A stretch of DNA of 64,000 nt from contig NZ_JALLPK010000001.1 of assembly GCF_023276375.1 (NCBI RefSeq), positions 1,178,001-1,242,000 on the forward strand, given 5' to 3'. The position numbers and the translations under genes were made by a program. Shown here in pieces: positions 53,621 through 62,840 of the stretch (position 1 is its first letter; each line of letters starts with the position of its first letter). Source of the stretch: Halocatena marina (GTDB lineage Archaea; Halobacteriota; Halobacteria; Halobacteriales; Haloarculaceae). The notes under the pieces were generated by a model. That model was not told the origin of the DNA. It did not search any database and saw only the letters and a list, made by a program, of their open reading frames with translations.

Positions 53621-55480
53621 ATGTCTGATGTGACGTACACGCCAATCGAGGAATACGGCTTCATCGGCAATCTCGAAACGTGCGCTCTCATCGGTCCGAA
53701 CGCGTCGATTGATTGGTTCCCATTCCCTCATCTCGAGTCCGAAAGCATTTTCGCTGCGATCCTTGATCCGGAGCGCGGTGGCCGGTTCTGTATCAGTCCA
53801 GGAGAACCGTTCGAAGCGAGCCACCAGTACAGAGAGCGAACGAACGTTCTCGAAACGACGTTCAGAACGTCGAACGGGACCGCAACAGTAACTGATTTTA
53901 TGCCACCTGCTGGGCAAATCGATCAGCCAAAACAAGTGCTCTATCGTAAGGTCACCTGTCGAGAGGGCCCCGTCGATCTCGATCTCGAATTCGAGCCTCG
54001 ATTCGATTACGGCCGGGCGGAGATGACATTCTCATCGACAGAAGCCGGCATCTGTGCAGAGAGCGAAAAAACTCAAGTACTGCTCGAAGCGCCGATCGAT
54101 CTTACGATCCTCGACAATCGGGTGACCGGCAGGATTTCGGTCGAACCAGGAGAATCAGAGTGGTTCTTACTCCGGTGTCCGGGGGCTGAGGACGCAGCTA
54201 CCGACCCCAGCACGGCGCTAGCTGCGACGACCGACTATTGGACAAACTGGGCACACAACTGTGATCGCGTAGAGGGTGACTGTGCCTTCGGCGGTTCGTG
54301 GCACGAACTCGCAGTTCGATCTGGTCTCGTCCTCAAACTCCTCACACACGTCGATGCTGGAGCCATTGCTGCTGCCCCGACCACATCACTGCCAGAGGGT
54401 ATCGGTGGCGTTCGTAACTGGGACTACCGCTTCAATTGGCTCCGCGACGCCGGCTTTACCGTACAAGCGCTGTCGAATCTCGGACATTCGGCGGAAGCCA
54501 ACGAGTATTTCGATTGGTTCATGAGTGTTTGCCAAATTGACGATCCAAAGGAGCTACAACCACTGTACGGTCTCCACGGCGACGTAGATCTCACTGAACA
54601 AGAACTCGATCATCTTGCAGGATACCGAAACTCACAGCCAGTTCGGATCGGCAACGCTGCTGCCGACCAGCGACAGCTCGACATCTACGGTGAACTCCTT
54701 CTCGCTGTCGACGAGATGCTCCAGTACGACCGATCGCTCGACGATGATGAATGGGACGCTGTTCGTTCGATTGTCGAATACGTTCAAGACGTGTGGACGA
54801 ACTCCGATGCCGGAATCTGGGAGGTCCGTGGCGGCAACAAACATTTCGTCTACTCGAAAGTACTGTGCTGGGTCGCCCTCGATCGGGGAATAGACATCGC
54901 AACCAGATACGGCTACGATGCGCCGCTCGATGACTGGCACGACACGCGAGCGACAATCAAAGAAGACGTGCTCGAAAACGGATACGACGACAGTGTTGGT
55001 GCATTCATGCAGGCGTATGGTTCGAACGCAATCGATGCGACAGGACTGTTGTTACCGATCGTTGGATTTCTCCCATTCGACGACGACCGGGTCCAGAATA
55101 CGATTGCGGTGATCGACGACCGTCTCGTCGAAGACGACGTACTCGTTCAGCGATACGATGGAGATGACGGGCTGCCGGGTGGAGAGGGTGCTTTCGTGCT
55201 TTGCTCGTGCTGGCTGATCGATGCACTTTCCCTCTCGGGACGAGTCGATGACGCCTGTGATCGATTCAAACGGCTCATGGAGTACGTGAATCCGCTTGGT
55301 CTCATCGCTGAAGAGGTGGCGGCAGGCACCGAAACGTACCTCGGAAACTACCCGCAGGCGTTCAGCCACATCGGTATCATCAACAGTGCTCTGTATCTGG
55401 GCTACGTTCAGGGATACGGGTTACCGGGTCCTCCACCGATGGGAATTCGACTCGGTGAGCCGATCGAGAACAAGCCGTAA
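53621..55480 (+). CDS. Glycoside hydrolase family 15 protein
   Basis: A 619-residue GH15 enzyme (glucoamylase or trehalase type). Seen: N-terminal beta-sandwich domain (YTPIEEYGFIGNLETCALIGPNASIDWFPFP), then an (alpha/alpha)6 catalytic barrel with the hallmark RNWDYRFNWLRDAGFTVQAL and the C-terminal GLIAEEVAAGTETYLGNYPQAFSHIGIIN. No signal peptide, so cytoplasmic. ATG at 53621 (MSDVTYTPIEE) chosen over 53519. In haloarchaea such genes often accompany trehalose genes; here otsA is 32 kb away, so trehalose hydrolysis is possible but not shown. Confidence 0.9.
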   Translation: MSDVTYTPIEEYGFIGNLETCALIGPNASIDWFPFPHLESESIFAAILDPERGGRFCISPGEPFEASHQYRERTNVLETTFRTSNGTATVTDFMPPAGQIDQPKQVLYRKVTCREGPVDLDLEFEPRFDYGRAEMTFSSTEAGICAESEKTQVLLEAPIDLTILDNRVTGRISVEPGESEWFLLRCPGAEDAATDPSTALAATTDYWTNWAHNCDRVEGDCAFGGSWHELAVRSGLVLKLLTHVDAGAIAAAPTTSLPEGIGGVRNWDYRFNWLRDAGFTVQALSNLGHSAEANEYFDWFMSVCQIDDPKELQPLYGLHGDVDLTEQELDHLAGYRNSQPVRIGNAAADQRQLDIYGELLLAVDEMLQYDRSLDDDEWDAVRSIVEYVQDVWTNSDAGIWEVRGGNKHFVYSKVLCWVALDRGIDIATRYGYDAPLDDWHDTRATIKEDVLENGYDDSVGAFMQAYGSNAIDATGLLLPIVGFLPFDDDRVQNTIAVIDDRLVEDDVLVQRYDGDDGLPGGEGAFVLCSCWLIDALSLSGRVDDACDRFKRLMEYVNPLGLIAEEVAAGTETYLGNYPQAFSHIGIINSALYLGYVQGYGLPGPPPMGIRLGEPIENKP

Positions 55481-55998
55481 GTGATGACTGAACCGATGAC
55501 TCATCGCTCAGGTGAGAAAACGCAGTTCTGCTCGGTGCCTTGCTTCTCATTGGTGGACCAGTACCGATTCGGTCGTCGGATCTTGAGCAGACGATGACCG
55601 ATATCATAGACATTCTGAAATCTCGATGTCTCGCTTTCTCGGATGTAACGGTCACAGGAATCCCGCCGGAGCTACCACCACCGAGCGACGAACTGCTCTG
55701 TCTCGATGCCCCGCGAACCAACACACATACTCCCAACATATTGAGCACGCGGAATTCGAGATTGACGACGCACAGACTCACCGTGACGAGCTGTTGGAAA
55801 TACACGACCGCCGGGACGGAACGCGCCTTCTCGACCGAGAAACACGACGTCATATAGCGGATCGAATCCTCTCGGATGGTGACTCCACCGGTCGTAGACA
55901 CGCTTTATATTCTTATTGTCGCCCTCTGTGGTCGTCTGTGGTGGTGTTCGTGGCACGCTCGAGTGCGTGCTCGTGTTTCAACGGTGGTCAACAAATCA
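55481..55998. other. Spacer with weak coding-like fragment
   Basis: About 520 bases. Part of one plus-strand frame (about 55700-55890, EFEIDDAQTHRDELLEIHDRRDGTRLLDRETRRH) looks coding-like but runs into the convergent HAD gene and has no credible start. It may be a decayed gene fragment. Confidence 0.3.
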
Positions 55999-56682
55999 TT
56001 AGACGCCCAGTGCGTCGGCCAGCTCGTGTAACGTCTCCACTGTTAGATCTGGCTCACCATCGAACGGTTCCCACGGCGACCCCTTCCGATCAACCCAGAT
56101 ACCTTGCATTCCTGCGTGCATTGCGCCCATAACGTCGAACCAGCCAGCCGTCACGTGCGCAATCTCGTCGATCGGCGTTCCAGTTCGAGCAGCAGCGTAG
56201 CGGTACAGTTCGGAATCGGGTTTGAACGTCTGAATCTCGTCAGCACTAATTGAGTCTTCGATCAGATCGTCGATGTTGGCGTGTGCAACCATCGATGCCA
56301 GCATTTCCGGATTTCCGTTCGAGACGACATAACAATCGTAGCCGCCACTCCGGAGCCGTTCGATTCCATCGCGCACGTCCTCGAACACATCGAGTTCGTG
56401 GTACACAGCCAGTATTTCATCACGTTCATCGGACGAGAGATCCATCCCGTGTGCGTCTAACGCGTATTGGAGGGCATTGCGGTTCAGTTCGTAGAACGGC
56501 TGGTATGCATTGATATGGTTTGCGACGAACGTGTACTCCAGTGACCGGGCTCGCCAGAGCTTCGACACCGGTTCGGGATCGTCGACACGGTCGGCGAGAG
56601 CGGCCTCAGCCGCATCGACATCGACAAGGGTGCTGTACGAATCGAATGTGACTGTTCTCACTGGTTCAGAATCAAATGACAT
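55999..56682 (-). CDS. Haloacid dehalogenase-like (HAD) hydrolase
   Basis: A 227-residue HAD enzyme, closest in pattern to type II haloacid dehalogenases. Seen: motif I VTFDSYSTLVDV with nucleophile Asp, motif II VVSNGNPEML, motif III Lys in TFKPDSELYRYA, and motif IV VTAGWFDVMGA. The cap domain lies between motif I and II. ATG at 56682 (MSFDSEPV) chosen over 56694. Substrate could be a phosphate monoester or a 2-haloacid. Divergent from the disulfide reductase gene. Confidence 0.88.
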   Translation of the reverse strand: MSFDSEPVRTVTFDSYSTLVDVDAAEAALADRVDDPEPVSKLWRARSLEYTFVANHINAYQPFYELNRNALQYALDAHGMDLSSDERDEILAVYHELDVFEDVRDGIERLRSGGYDCYVVSNGNPEMLASMVAHANIDDLIEDSISADEIQTFKPDSELYRYAAARTGTPIDEIAHVTAGWFDVMGAMHAGMQGIWVDRKGSPWEPFDGEPDLTVETLHELADALGV

Positions 56683-56815
56683 TGTCAAACGCATTCAGCG
56701 CCGTCATAATAGTTCTCGGGGTTCATGCAGTCGACAATTCAGAGACCGGTCCCGAACTTCGAGTCTGCTGTTTGCAGCGACATCATTCATTGTTCGGGCG
56801 TGGCTATCGACAGGC

Positions 56816-58249
56816 ATGGAGGAGTTTGATTTTCTCGTCATTGGATCTGGTTCGGGCCTCGACGTGGCGAACGTGGCAGCAAACCAGGGTCAGTCAGTCG
56901 CTGTCGTCGAGAAAGGACCCCTCGGTGGAACGTGCCTCAATCGAGGTTGCATCCCCTCGAAGATGCTCCTATACCATGCTGACGTTCTGGAGATGATCGA
57001 ACGGGCGAGTGAGTTCCACATCGATGTGGAGGTGAACGACGTCGCGTTCTCAGAAATTGTCCGCGAAGTCAACGAGGAGGTAGCAGCCGATGCTGCGTCA
57101 ATTCGACGCGGACTGTGCTCTTCGTCCCAGCACGAACTGTTCGAGAGCGAATGCCGGTTCGTCGATGAAAAGACCGTTGTGCTCTCCGGTGGCGAGAACG
57201 AGGGAACGCACCTTCAGGCCGAGACTGTTCTCATCGCAGCCGGTACACGACCAGCCAGCCCCGACATTGACGGCCTCGGGACTGTCGACTACCTGACGAG
57301 TACCGAAGCGCTCGAACTAGAAGCTCCTCCAGATCGTCTCGTGATCGTCGGTGGTGGGTATATCGCTGCAGAACTCGGACACTTCTTCGGAACGTTCGGG
57401 AGTGACGTGACGATCATCGGTCGGCGACCAACGCTCCTCCCAGCTGCCGACAGGGAGGTCGCAGCGGCATTCACCGATCGGTACGCCGATCGATTCACTG
57501 TTCACACCGGACACGCGGTGACAGCCATCTCGACGGTCGACGAAACCGTCGCTGTGGAGGCACGGCCGTACGACTACCGAGATGATGGGCACGTTGTAGA
57601 CAGCGATTCCGTGACTGTAACCGGAGACGAGGTGCTGATCGCGGCTGGACGGGTTCCGAACGCAGATACGCTGGCCCTCGATACAGCAGGTATCGAAACG
57701 GACGATCGAGGATTCATCGAAACCGATGCGTACTTGCAGACGACTGCAGACGATGTGTGGGCGCTTGGCGACATCGTCGGTGAATACCTACTGAAGCACA
57801 ACGCTAACCACGAGGCTCGAGCAATCGTCCAGAACATTTTTAGTACTGAACCACAGCCGGTCGATTACAGTGCGATGCCGTTTGCCGTCTTCGCCTCTCC
57901 GGAAGTGGCTGGTGTCGGTGTTCGTGAGGAAGAACTCCGTGCGGCCAATCGCGAGTATGCCGCGAACACCTATCGATACGAAGACACCGCTCGGGGCGAT
58001 GCGATGAAGGCTGATGGATTTGTGAAGGTACTCATCGACCTCGATGGATCAATACTCGGCTGTCACATCATCGGACCGGCAGCATCGACACTCATTCAGG
58101 AGGTCGTGGTTGCGATGAAAGCAGGCTCGGGGACGGTGGAAGATATTCAGTCCGCCGTTCACGTTCATCCGGCGCTCCCCGAGGTCATTCAGCGGGCCTT
58201 CTCCGGGCAGTTCGTTCTGGGAGATGGCGACCACCAACATCGTCACTAA
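56816..58249 (+). CDS. Pyridine nucleotide-disulfide oxidoreductase (E3-like)
   Basis: A 477-residue flavin disulfide reductase. Seen: FAD motif LVIGSGSGLDVANVAANQGQ, redox disulfide GGTCLNRGCIPSKML, NAD(P) motif IVGGGYIAAELGHF, and C-terminal His-Glu region HVHPALPEVIQ. It is not part of a 2-oxoacid complex, and its redox motif and following helix (SKMLLYHADVLE) resemble mycothione reductase and the haloarchaeal bis-gamma-glutamylcystine reductase. It could therefore recycle the haloarchaeal thiol gamma-glutamylcysteine; plain dihydrolipoamide dehydrogenase is the alternative. ATG 56816 (MEEFDFL) chosen over the long upstream frame. Confidence 0.87.
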   Translation: MEEFDFLVIGSGSGLDVANVAANQGQSVAVVEKGPLGGTCLNRGCIPSKMLLYHADVLEMIERASEFHIDVEVNDVAFSEIVREVNEEVAADAASIRRGLCSSSQHELFESECRFVDEKTVVLSGGENEGTHLQAETVLIAAGTRPASPDIDGLGTVDYLTSTEALELEAPPDRLVIVGGGYIAAELGHFFGTFGSDVTIIGRRPTLLPAADREVAAAFTDRYADRFTVHTGHAVTAISTVDETVAVEARPYDYRDDGHVVDSDSVTVTGDEVLIAAGRVPNADTLALDTAGIETDDRGFIETDAYLQTTADDVWALGDIVGEYLLKHNANHEARAIVQNIFSTEPQPVDYSAMPFAVFASPEVAGVGVREEELRAANREYAANTYRYEDTARGDAMKADGFVKVLIDLDGSILGCHIIGPAASTLIQEVVVAMKAGSGTVEDIQSAVHVHPALPEVIQRAFSGQFVLGDGDHQHRH

Positions 58250-58309
58250 CCAATTGATCGGCTGACGATCCCGTAACACCGTTCCCCATCTGTTCGCGTG
58301 TGCTTTTTG

Positions 58310-58618
58310 ATGACGGTCGTGGCGGCACTCACAATAACGAAAGCAGTTGTGATCGTAGCCGGTACCGAACGTACGCCGACGTTGGACGACTGGTGAACGG
58401 ACTCGAAGCATCAAAGAAGTTCGCAGCAACCGACGATGACGAGGCTAAACTCATCTTCGATGGTGCGAGAACTGGATGGATACCAAACTGGAAGACGAGG
58501 GGCGCGACGACTACAAACTCTATCGAGCTGTTCGAGACGATACACCTGTCTGTGATTCCTGTGCTGTTTCGGTGTCAAAGACGCAGTCGATGATGGCTAC
58601 GAAGTTATCACCGTCTGA
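58310..58618 (+). pseudogene. Frameshifted DsrE-family gene
   Basis: Three successive frames reconstruct one DsrE-like protein: KAVVIVAGTER from ATG 58310, then ADVGRLVNGLEASKKFAATDDDEAKLIFDGA, then KLEDEGRDDYKLYRAVRDDTPVCDSCAV, and finally FGVKDAVDDGYEVITV with stop at 58616-58618. At least three frameshifts break it. The intact family is about 115 residues; the VCDxCA motif with Cys is typical. A clear relic of a gene active elsewhere in relatives. Confidence 0.65.
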
Positions 58619-58763
58619 GAAAAGAGTGCGCAATGGAGTATGCGCTTTTCTGATTGTTATACCGGCAATCACAAGCCATGTTAATAGTTCACCAGAGCCT
58701 TCGTGAGGAGCCTAGCTGCCGGTGGCGATCGCCTTGAGTACGTCAACGAGTATTTAGAATGTC

Positions 58764-59765
58764 ATGAATGGTGCTTTTTTATATGACACGCATTGTAACA
58801 GTACTGTGAACGTCCGTCAGGTCATTCCACGAGACGCAATTCCCAGCATCGATGACCCAACCTTCGGTCCGGACTACTTCGGTGACGACAATGATGATGT
58901 GATTGTTCTCGATTCAACACCACCTAAGGCGTACCCAGTTCGCATTCTCGACTATCACGAGATTGTCAATGACGAATACAATCGTGGTGGTACCGCAGAG
59001 CCAGTTGCGGTGACGTGGTGTCCACTCTGTGGGAGCGCGATCGTCTACGAGCGAACCGTCGACCGACAGACAGTAACGTTCGGTGTGAGTGGAAAGCTAG
59101 CCGACGACGATCTCGTGATGTATGATCGGGAAACCGAGTCAGAATGGAAGCAGTCCTCTGGAAATTGCATCGCTGGTAAGTTCGCCGGTCAACGACTGAC
59201 AGTTATACCAGCCACGATAACGACGTGGGAGACGTTCCGGAACCAGTCTTCGGATGGACTCGTGCTTCAGCCAGTTGATGGGGCACAGAGCGAAGCAGCG
59301 GGTGACGATGACACCCCTTCCCCGATCGAGTACGAGAAGAAACCATATGCGGAATATTTTGCGAGCGATGGATTCGGTCTCGGAGCGCACAGAGGATCAA
59401 GTGATGGTCGGACGTGGCAACGGGATGATCTCGATCCAAAGACCGTCGTGCTCGGAATCGAGATCGGAGATGACGCACTCGGATTTCCGTTGCCACGGGT
59501 TGAATCGGCTGGAGGAGTCGTCCACGAAACGGTTGGCGGGACTGACGTCGTCGTGTTCGTAACATCGGATGGAATTCACGCATTCCGGAACTCAGGCTAT
59601 GCATTCGAATCAACTACTGACGGAAGATTCATCGACGACGGTGTCGTGTGGAACGGCACAACAGGTATCGCTGCCGATGGACGGAAGCTTTCACGACTTC
59701 CTGCCCGGCGATTGTTCGCATTCGCGTGGCAGGATGACCACGACTTGGACGCGTTTTACACGTGA
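58764..59765 (+). CDS. DUF3179 domain protein
   Basis: A 333-residue protein matching DUF3179. Seen: VIPRDAIPSIDDPTFGPD, PVRILDYHEIVND, VTWCPLCGSAIVYERTVDRQTVTFGVSGKLADDDLVMYDRETES, and a long C-terminal region with IEIGDDALGFPLPRV. The CPLC pair suggests metal binding. Function unknown; related proteins are often secreted, but no signal is seen here. Start ATG 58764. Monocistronic next to the DsrE relic. Confidence 0.88.
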   Translation: MNGAFLYDTHCNSTVNVRQVIPRDAIPSIDDPTFGPDYFGDDNDDVIVLDSTPPKAYPVRILDYHEIVNDEYNRGGTAEPVAVTWCPLCGSAIVYERTVDRQTVTFGVSGKLADDDLVMYDRETESEWKQSSGNCIAGKFAGQRLTVIPATITTWETFRNQSSDGLVLQPVDGAQSEAAGDDDTPSPIEYEKKPYAEYFASDGFGLGAHRGSSDGRTWQRDDLDPKTVVLGIEIGDDALGFPLPRVESAGGVVHETVGGTDVVVFVTSDGIHAFRNSGYAFESTTDGRFIDDGVVWNGTTGIAADGRKLSRLPARRLFAFAWQDDHDLDAFYT

Positions 59766-60523
59766 TTTGTGATATTGGATACATTCCCGTTCGACGATGA
59801 GTGCGTTGTAACTGAACCGCCGGTCCCCCTTGAGACGAATCGTCGCGGACGTTTCAATGCGAGAACTCAGTATCGTTGAATAACGGGTACACACGGAAGT
59901 AATTAGACTTCTTCTTGAATGAGATGAGGAAAATCCACGTCAGGAAAAATGCTAATGATAGTGCACAAATGACCGAGGATTGGTCAACGGTTAATTAGCC
60001 ACCTCTTGATGCGTAGATCATTCGATCCATGAGCACCGGAGGGAAGTTAGATTGGGAGACGATTATTTAATCTACTATATCTGATATCTGTTCTATAATC
60101 GGGGGTTGCTACAGTAATCTTCGTCCATAGATGCCGATTGAGCATCCTGTTCGAGACTCCACTACTCTAGTTTGAACTATTATTTTAGATACTCCATGAA
60201 TCAGCAACCTCGTAAGGAGTGAGCGTGCTCACGATGGGAATTTTGGTGGGCAATAGTCTCTAGTCTGTTGAGTGAAGATCTCGATAACACGCATTGAGTG
60301 GCCTTCGATTATCGTGGGTTATGGCCTCCGCGCCCCTGTTAGTTGCCCACGACAGGACCAACCAATCCGTTAGCTATTACCTTACTAATTATGTTTGCTT
60401 AAATAAGAACCCTATAATAATTGGCCAATCTCGTTATTCGTAACGGTGTAAAGTTCTGTCTCTGAATAAATTTCTAGCTACCCTAGATGCCTATCTCCAT
60501 CGACACCGATGTTACGTTATACC
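59766..60523. other. 758-bp AT-rich spacer
   Basis: No supported gene. It contains a short dyad GTGAGC-gt-GCTCAC at 60219-60232 and AT-rich promoter-like stretches near 60390-60420 before the regulator. No tRNA or repeat recognised. Confidence 0.5.
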
Positions 60524-61237
60524 ATGACAAAACAAATGTCCTCAGAGATGCTCCGTTTGAAGATACGACTATGGCATCCGGACTGCTGGACATTACAGGT
60601 AACGCAACAAACCAACGCAGGGTTACTCGGCTACGGAGTTATTACGACGAGTGACGGCGAAGCGAAAGCAAGATTCACCGCGTATGGAGACGCTGTCTCG
60701 GAGATTGAAGAACTGATTCTGCTGGCAAAAGAATCTCCCCTGACCAATTCCGTTCGGGAGGTTAAGTTTGGGTATGGGATCAGCAGTTCGTCTGTGACTG
60801 CACCGGGGAACGCAACTCGAGAAATATTCGTCGAATTCAACCCGGAAAATAGCATCGATCAATCGTTTATCTCCCGTGGCTTCGTCTACGATGGGCCAGT
60901 GCACATTTATGACGGACTCGAAAAATGGACTGTTATTGCACATCAAGATCGAAACGGAGTAAAGAAACAACTCGCCGCTATTGAGGACGAAATGGATGCC
61001 GATATCGAAATTCTCAAAGTCTCGACCTATGATGGCTCACAGAGTGAACAACCAGCACTTAACCTCCTGTCCGCTCGTCAACGAGAAATTTTCAACCACG
61101 CTCGTGACAACGGCTATTATTCCTGGCCACGTGGAGCAACGTCCCGTGGACTAGCGGAGGATTTGGGCATCTCGAAAACAACCTATCTCGAACATCTCCG
61201 AAAGGCTGAGGCAAAGATTCTCACCCAAATCGAATGA
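60524..61237 (+). CDS. Bat-like transcriptional regulator (HTH_10)
   Basis: A 237-residue regulator with an N-terminal sensor-like half (about 1-170) and a C-terminal HTH_10 domain (LSARQREIFNHARDNGYYSWPRGATSRGLAEDLG then ISKTTYLEHLRKAEAKIL). ATG at 60524 (MTKQMSSEM) or at 60536 (MSSEML); the frame opens at 60509. It converges on the racemase gene with 14 bp between stop codons. It may govern the racemase/ECF operon (inference). Confidence 0.85.
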   Translation: MTKQMSSEMLRLKIRLWHPDCWTLQVTQQTNAGLLGYGVITTSDGEAKARFTAYGDAVSEIEELILLAKESPLTNSVREVKFGYGISSSSVTAPGNATREIFVEFNPENSIDQSFISRGFVYDGPVHIYDGLEKWTVIAHQDRNGVKKQLAAIEDEMDADIEILKVSTYDGSQSEQPALNLLSARQREIFNHARDNGYYSWPRGATSRGLAEDLGISKTTYLEHLRKAEAKILTQIE

Positions 61238-61251
61238 TGTATGCGAGATGT

Positions 61252-61983
61252 TCAGAACGAGTGATCCCCTATTACATCACCACGCACTTCTTTCTCCGGC
61301 GGTGTTTGATAGAGTCCCGCCTCGCTCTGTGTGAGGTCCATTTCGGCGAGGAGAGCGGTCATTCTAACCGCATTTTCGACTGGGTCAATGACCGGAACCG
61401 CCATACGGTTAGCTAGTCGTTCCTGTAGTCCAGTCATCCCCGAGCATCCTAATATAAGAACCTCTGCGCCTGCCTTTTTCGCACGCTCTCCCGCTTTCGA
61501 TAGCGAATCGACTGTCCGATCAGTATTTTCTTCTAATTCGAGGACCGAGAGACTGGTCGTTTCGACGGACGCGAGTCGATCACTGAACCCGTACCACTGG
61601 ACCATATTCTCCATCATTGGGACCGCTCGCTGGAGAGCAACGAGAATGCTGAATCGGTGTCCCAACAACGTAGCCGTCGCCAGTGACGCCTCCGCGACTC
61701 CAACGACTGGAACATCGAATATTTCTTTGAGCGGATACAGGCCAGGATCACCATAGCAGGCGATAACGACCCCATCGACAGAATCTCGATACTCAATGAC
61801 GGTATCGAGTAGACCAATCGTAGCGAGGTGGTACTCGTAGAACGATTCGAGTGACTCCGGACCACTGTCTGGCTGTGTAACGATCGTTGTTGTTCGGTCA
61901 GACGTCGCTCGCTCCGCCGACACCTCGATGTCACTGGTCATTTGCTCTGAGGTGTTCGGATTCAGAACGAGGATTGTACTCAT
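61252..61983 (-). CDS. Asp/Glu/hydantoin racemase family protein
   Basis: A 243-residue racemase of the Asp/Glu/hydantoin group. Seen: ILVLNPNTSEQMT, the first active-site Cys in VIACYGDPGL, a middle GHRFSILVALQRAVPMME, and the second active-site Cys in LILGCSGMTGLQ. Two-cysteine acid-base chemistry without cofactor. ATG 61983 (MSTILVLNP) follows the EcfA stop by 14 nt, so it is last in the ECF operon. This points to transport and interconversion of a hydantoin or amino-acid derivative, though the S component is out of view. Confidence 0.88.
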   Translation of the reverse strand: MSTILVLNPNTSEQMTSDIEVSAERATSDRTTTIVTQPDSGPESLESFYEYHLATIGLLDTVIEYRDSVDGVVIACYGDPGLYPLKEIFDVPVVGVAEASLATATLLGHRFSILVALQRAVPMMENMVQWYGFSDRLASVETTSLSVLELEENTDRTVDSLSKAGERAKKAGAEVLILGCSGMTGLQERLANRMAVPVIDPVENAVRMTALLAEMDLTQSEAGLYQTPPEKEVRGDVIGDHSF

Positions 61984-61997
61984 ACGAAATCGCCCCC

Positions 61998-62840
61998 CTA
62001 CTCTCCCCCGGATATTGACTGAACATCCCATACTGCCTCATCGACTGTAAGATACGGTCGACGAATATTCGGAACCACTTTATCGAGTTCGTAGCTGAAT
62101 CGCGTTATCTGTGAGGCCTGTACTGCCGATTCAGACAGCGTGTCAGGTTGATCGAACACCTCCCGTGGCGTCCCTTCGATCAGTTCACGCCCGTGCTTGA
62201 GACAGATAACACGATCACAGTACTGCTGAACGATTGGGATAATGTGAGTGACGATGACAATCGTTCTGTTGTCTTCCTCTTTGAGCCTCCGAAGGAAGTT
62301 CATGATCTCGATCGACTGTTTCGCGTCTTGACCAGTCGTAGGCTCATCGACGATTATCATACTGGGTTTCATCGCCAAAATCGAAGCAATCGCCACTCGC
62401 TGTCGTAGCCCCTTGGTCAGCGAATTTGGATGCGCTTCGAACAGCTCGTCTCTGACGCCGGCAACCGCTGCTGCTTCCTGTGCGCGTGCGCTAACTTCTT
62501 CGTCGTGCATTCCAAGATTACGTGGGCCGTATGCTATTTCATCCCAAACTGATCGGTTGAATAGCTGATGATCTGGGTTTTGGAACACGTATCCCACCTT
62601 CTCGACGATTTTGTTCGAACTTCTCTTTTCGCGTGTGTCGATTCCTTCGACGGATACTGTTCCTTCTGTCGGCGTGAGTGTCGCGTTCAAGCACTTCGAG
62701 AGCGTGCTTTTTCCAGCTCCGTTCTGTCCGATCAGCCCCACGATTTCAGCCTCGTCGAAAGAAACATTCACCCCGTTCAGGGCTTTCGTTCCATCCGGAT
62801 ATGTGAGATGGAGATCGTTCGTCTCGACTACGTGTTTCAT
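61998..62840 (-). CDS. ECF transporter ATPase
   Basis: A 280-residue ATPase of an energy-coupling-factor transporter. Seen: Walker A GLIGQNGAGKSTLSKC, Q-loop VFQNPDHQLF, signature LTKGLRQRV (unusual; canonical LSGGQ), Walker B SMIIVDEPTTGQD, and switch His VTHIIP. Pairs with the second ATPase (63697-62837), overlapping by 4 nt. The altered signature may make this the less active partner of an asymmetric ATPase pair. Confidence 0.9.
   Translation of the reverse strand: MKHVVETNDLHLTYPDGTKALNGVNVSFDEAEIVGLIGQNGAGKSTLSKCLNATLTPTEGTVSVEGIDTREKRSSNKIVEKVGYVFQNPDHQLFNRSVWDEIAYGPRNLGMHDEEVSARAQEAAAVAGVRDELFEAHPNSLTKGLRQRVAIASILAMKPSMIIVDEPTTGQDAKQSIEIMNFLRRLKEEDNRTIVIVTHIIPIVQQYCDRVICLKHGRELIEGTPREVFDQPDTLSESAVQASQITRFSYELDKVVPNIRRPYLTVDEAVWDVQSISGGE

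Noticed and set aside
55626..56132. 168-residue plus-strand frame with an acidic/helical middle part
   Set aside because: The second half is antisense to the HAD gene and no credible start or family is visible; only a fragment may be real.
60301..60370. Stem-forming GC-rich stretch considered as a tRNA or small RNA
   Set aside because: No cloverleaf, T-loop or anticodon arm could be fitted.
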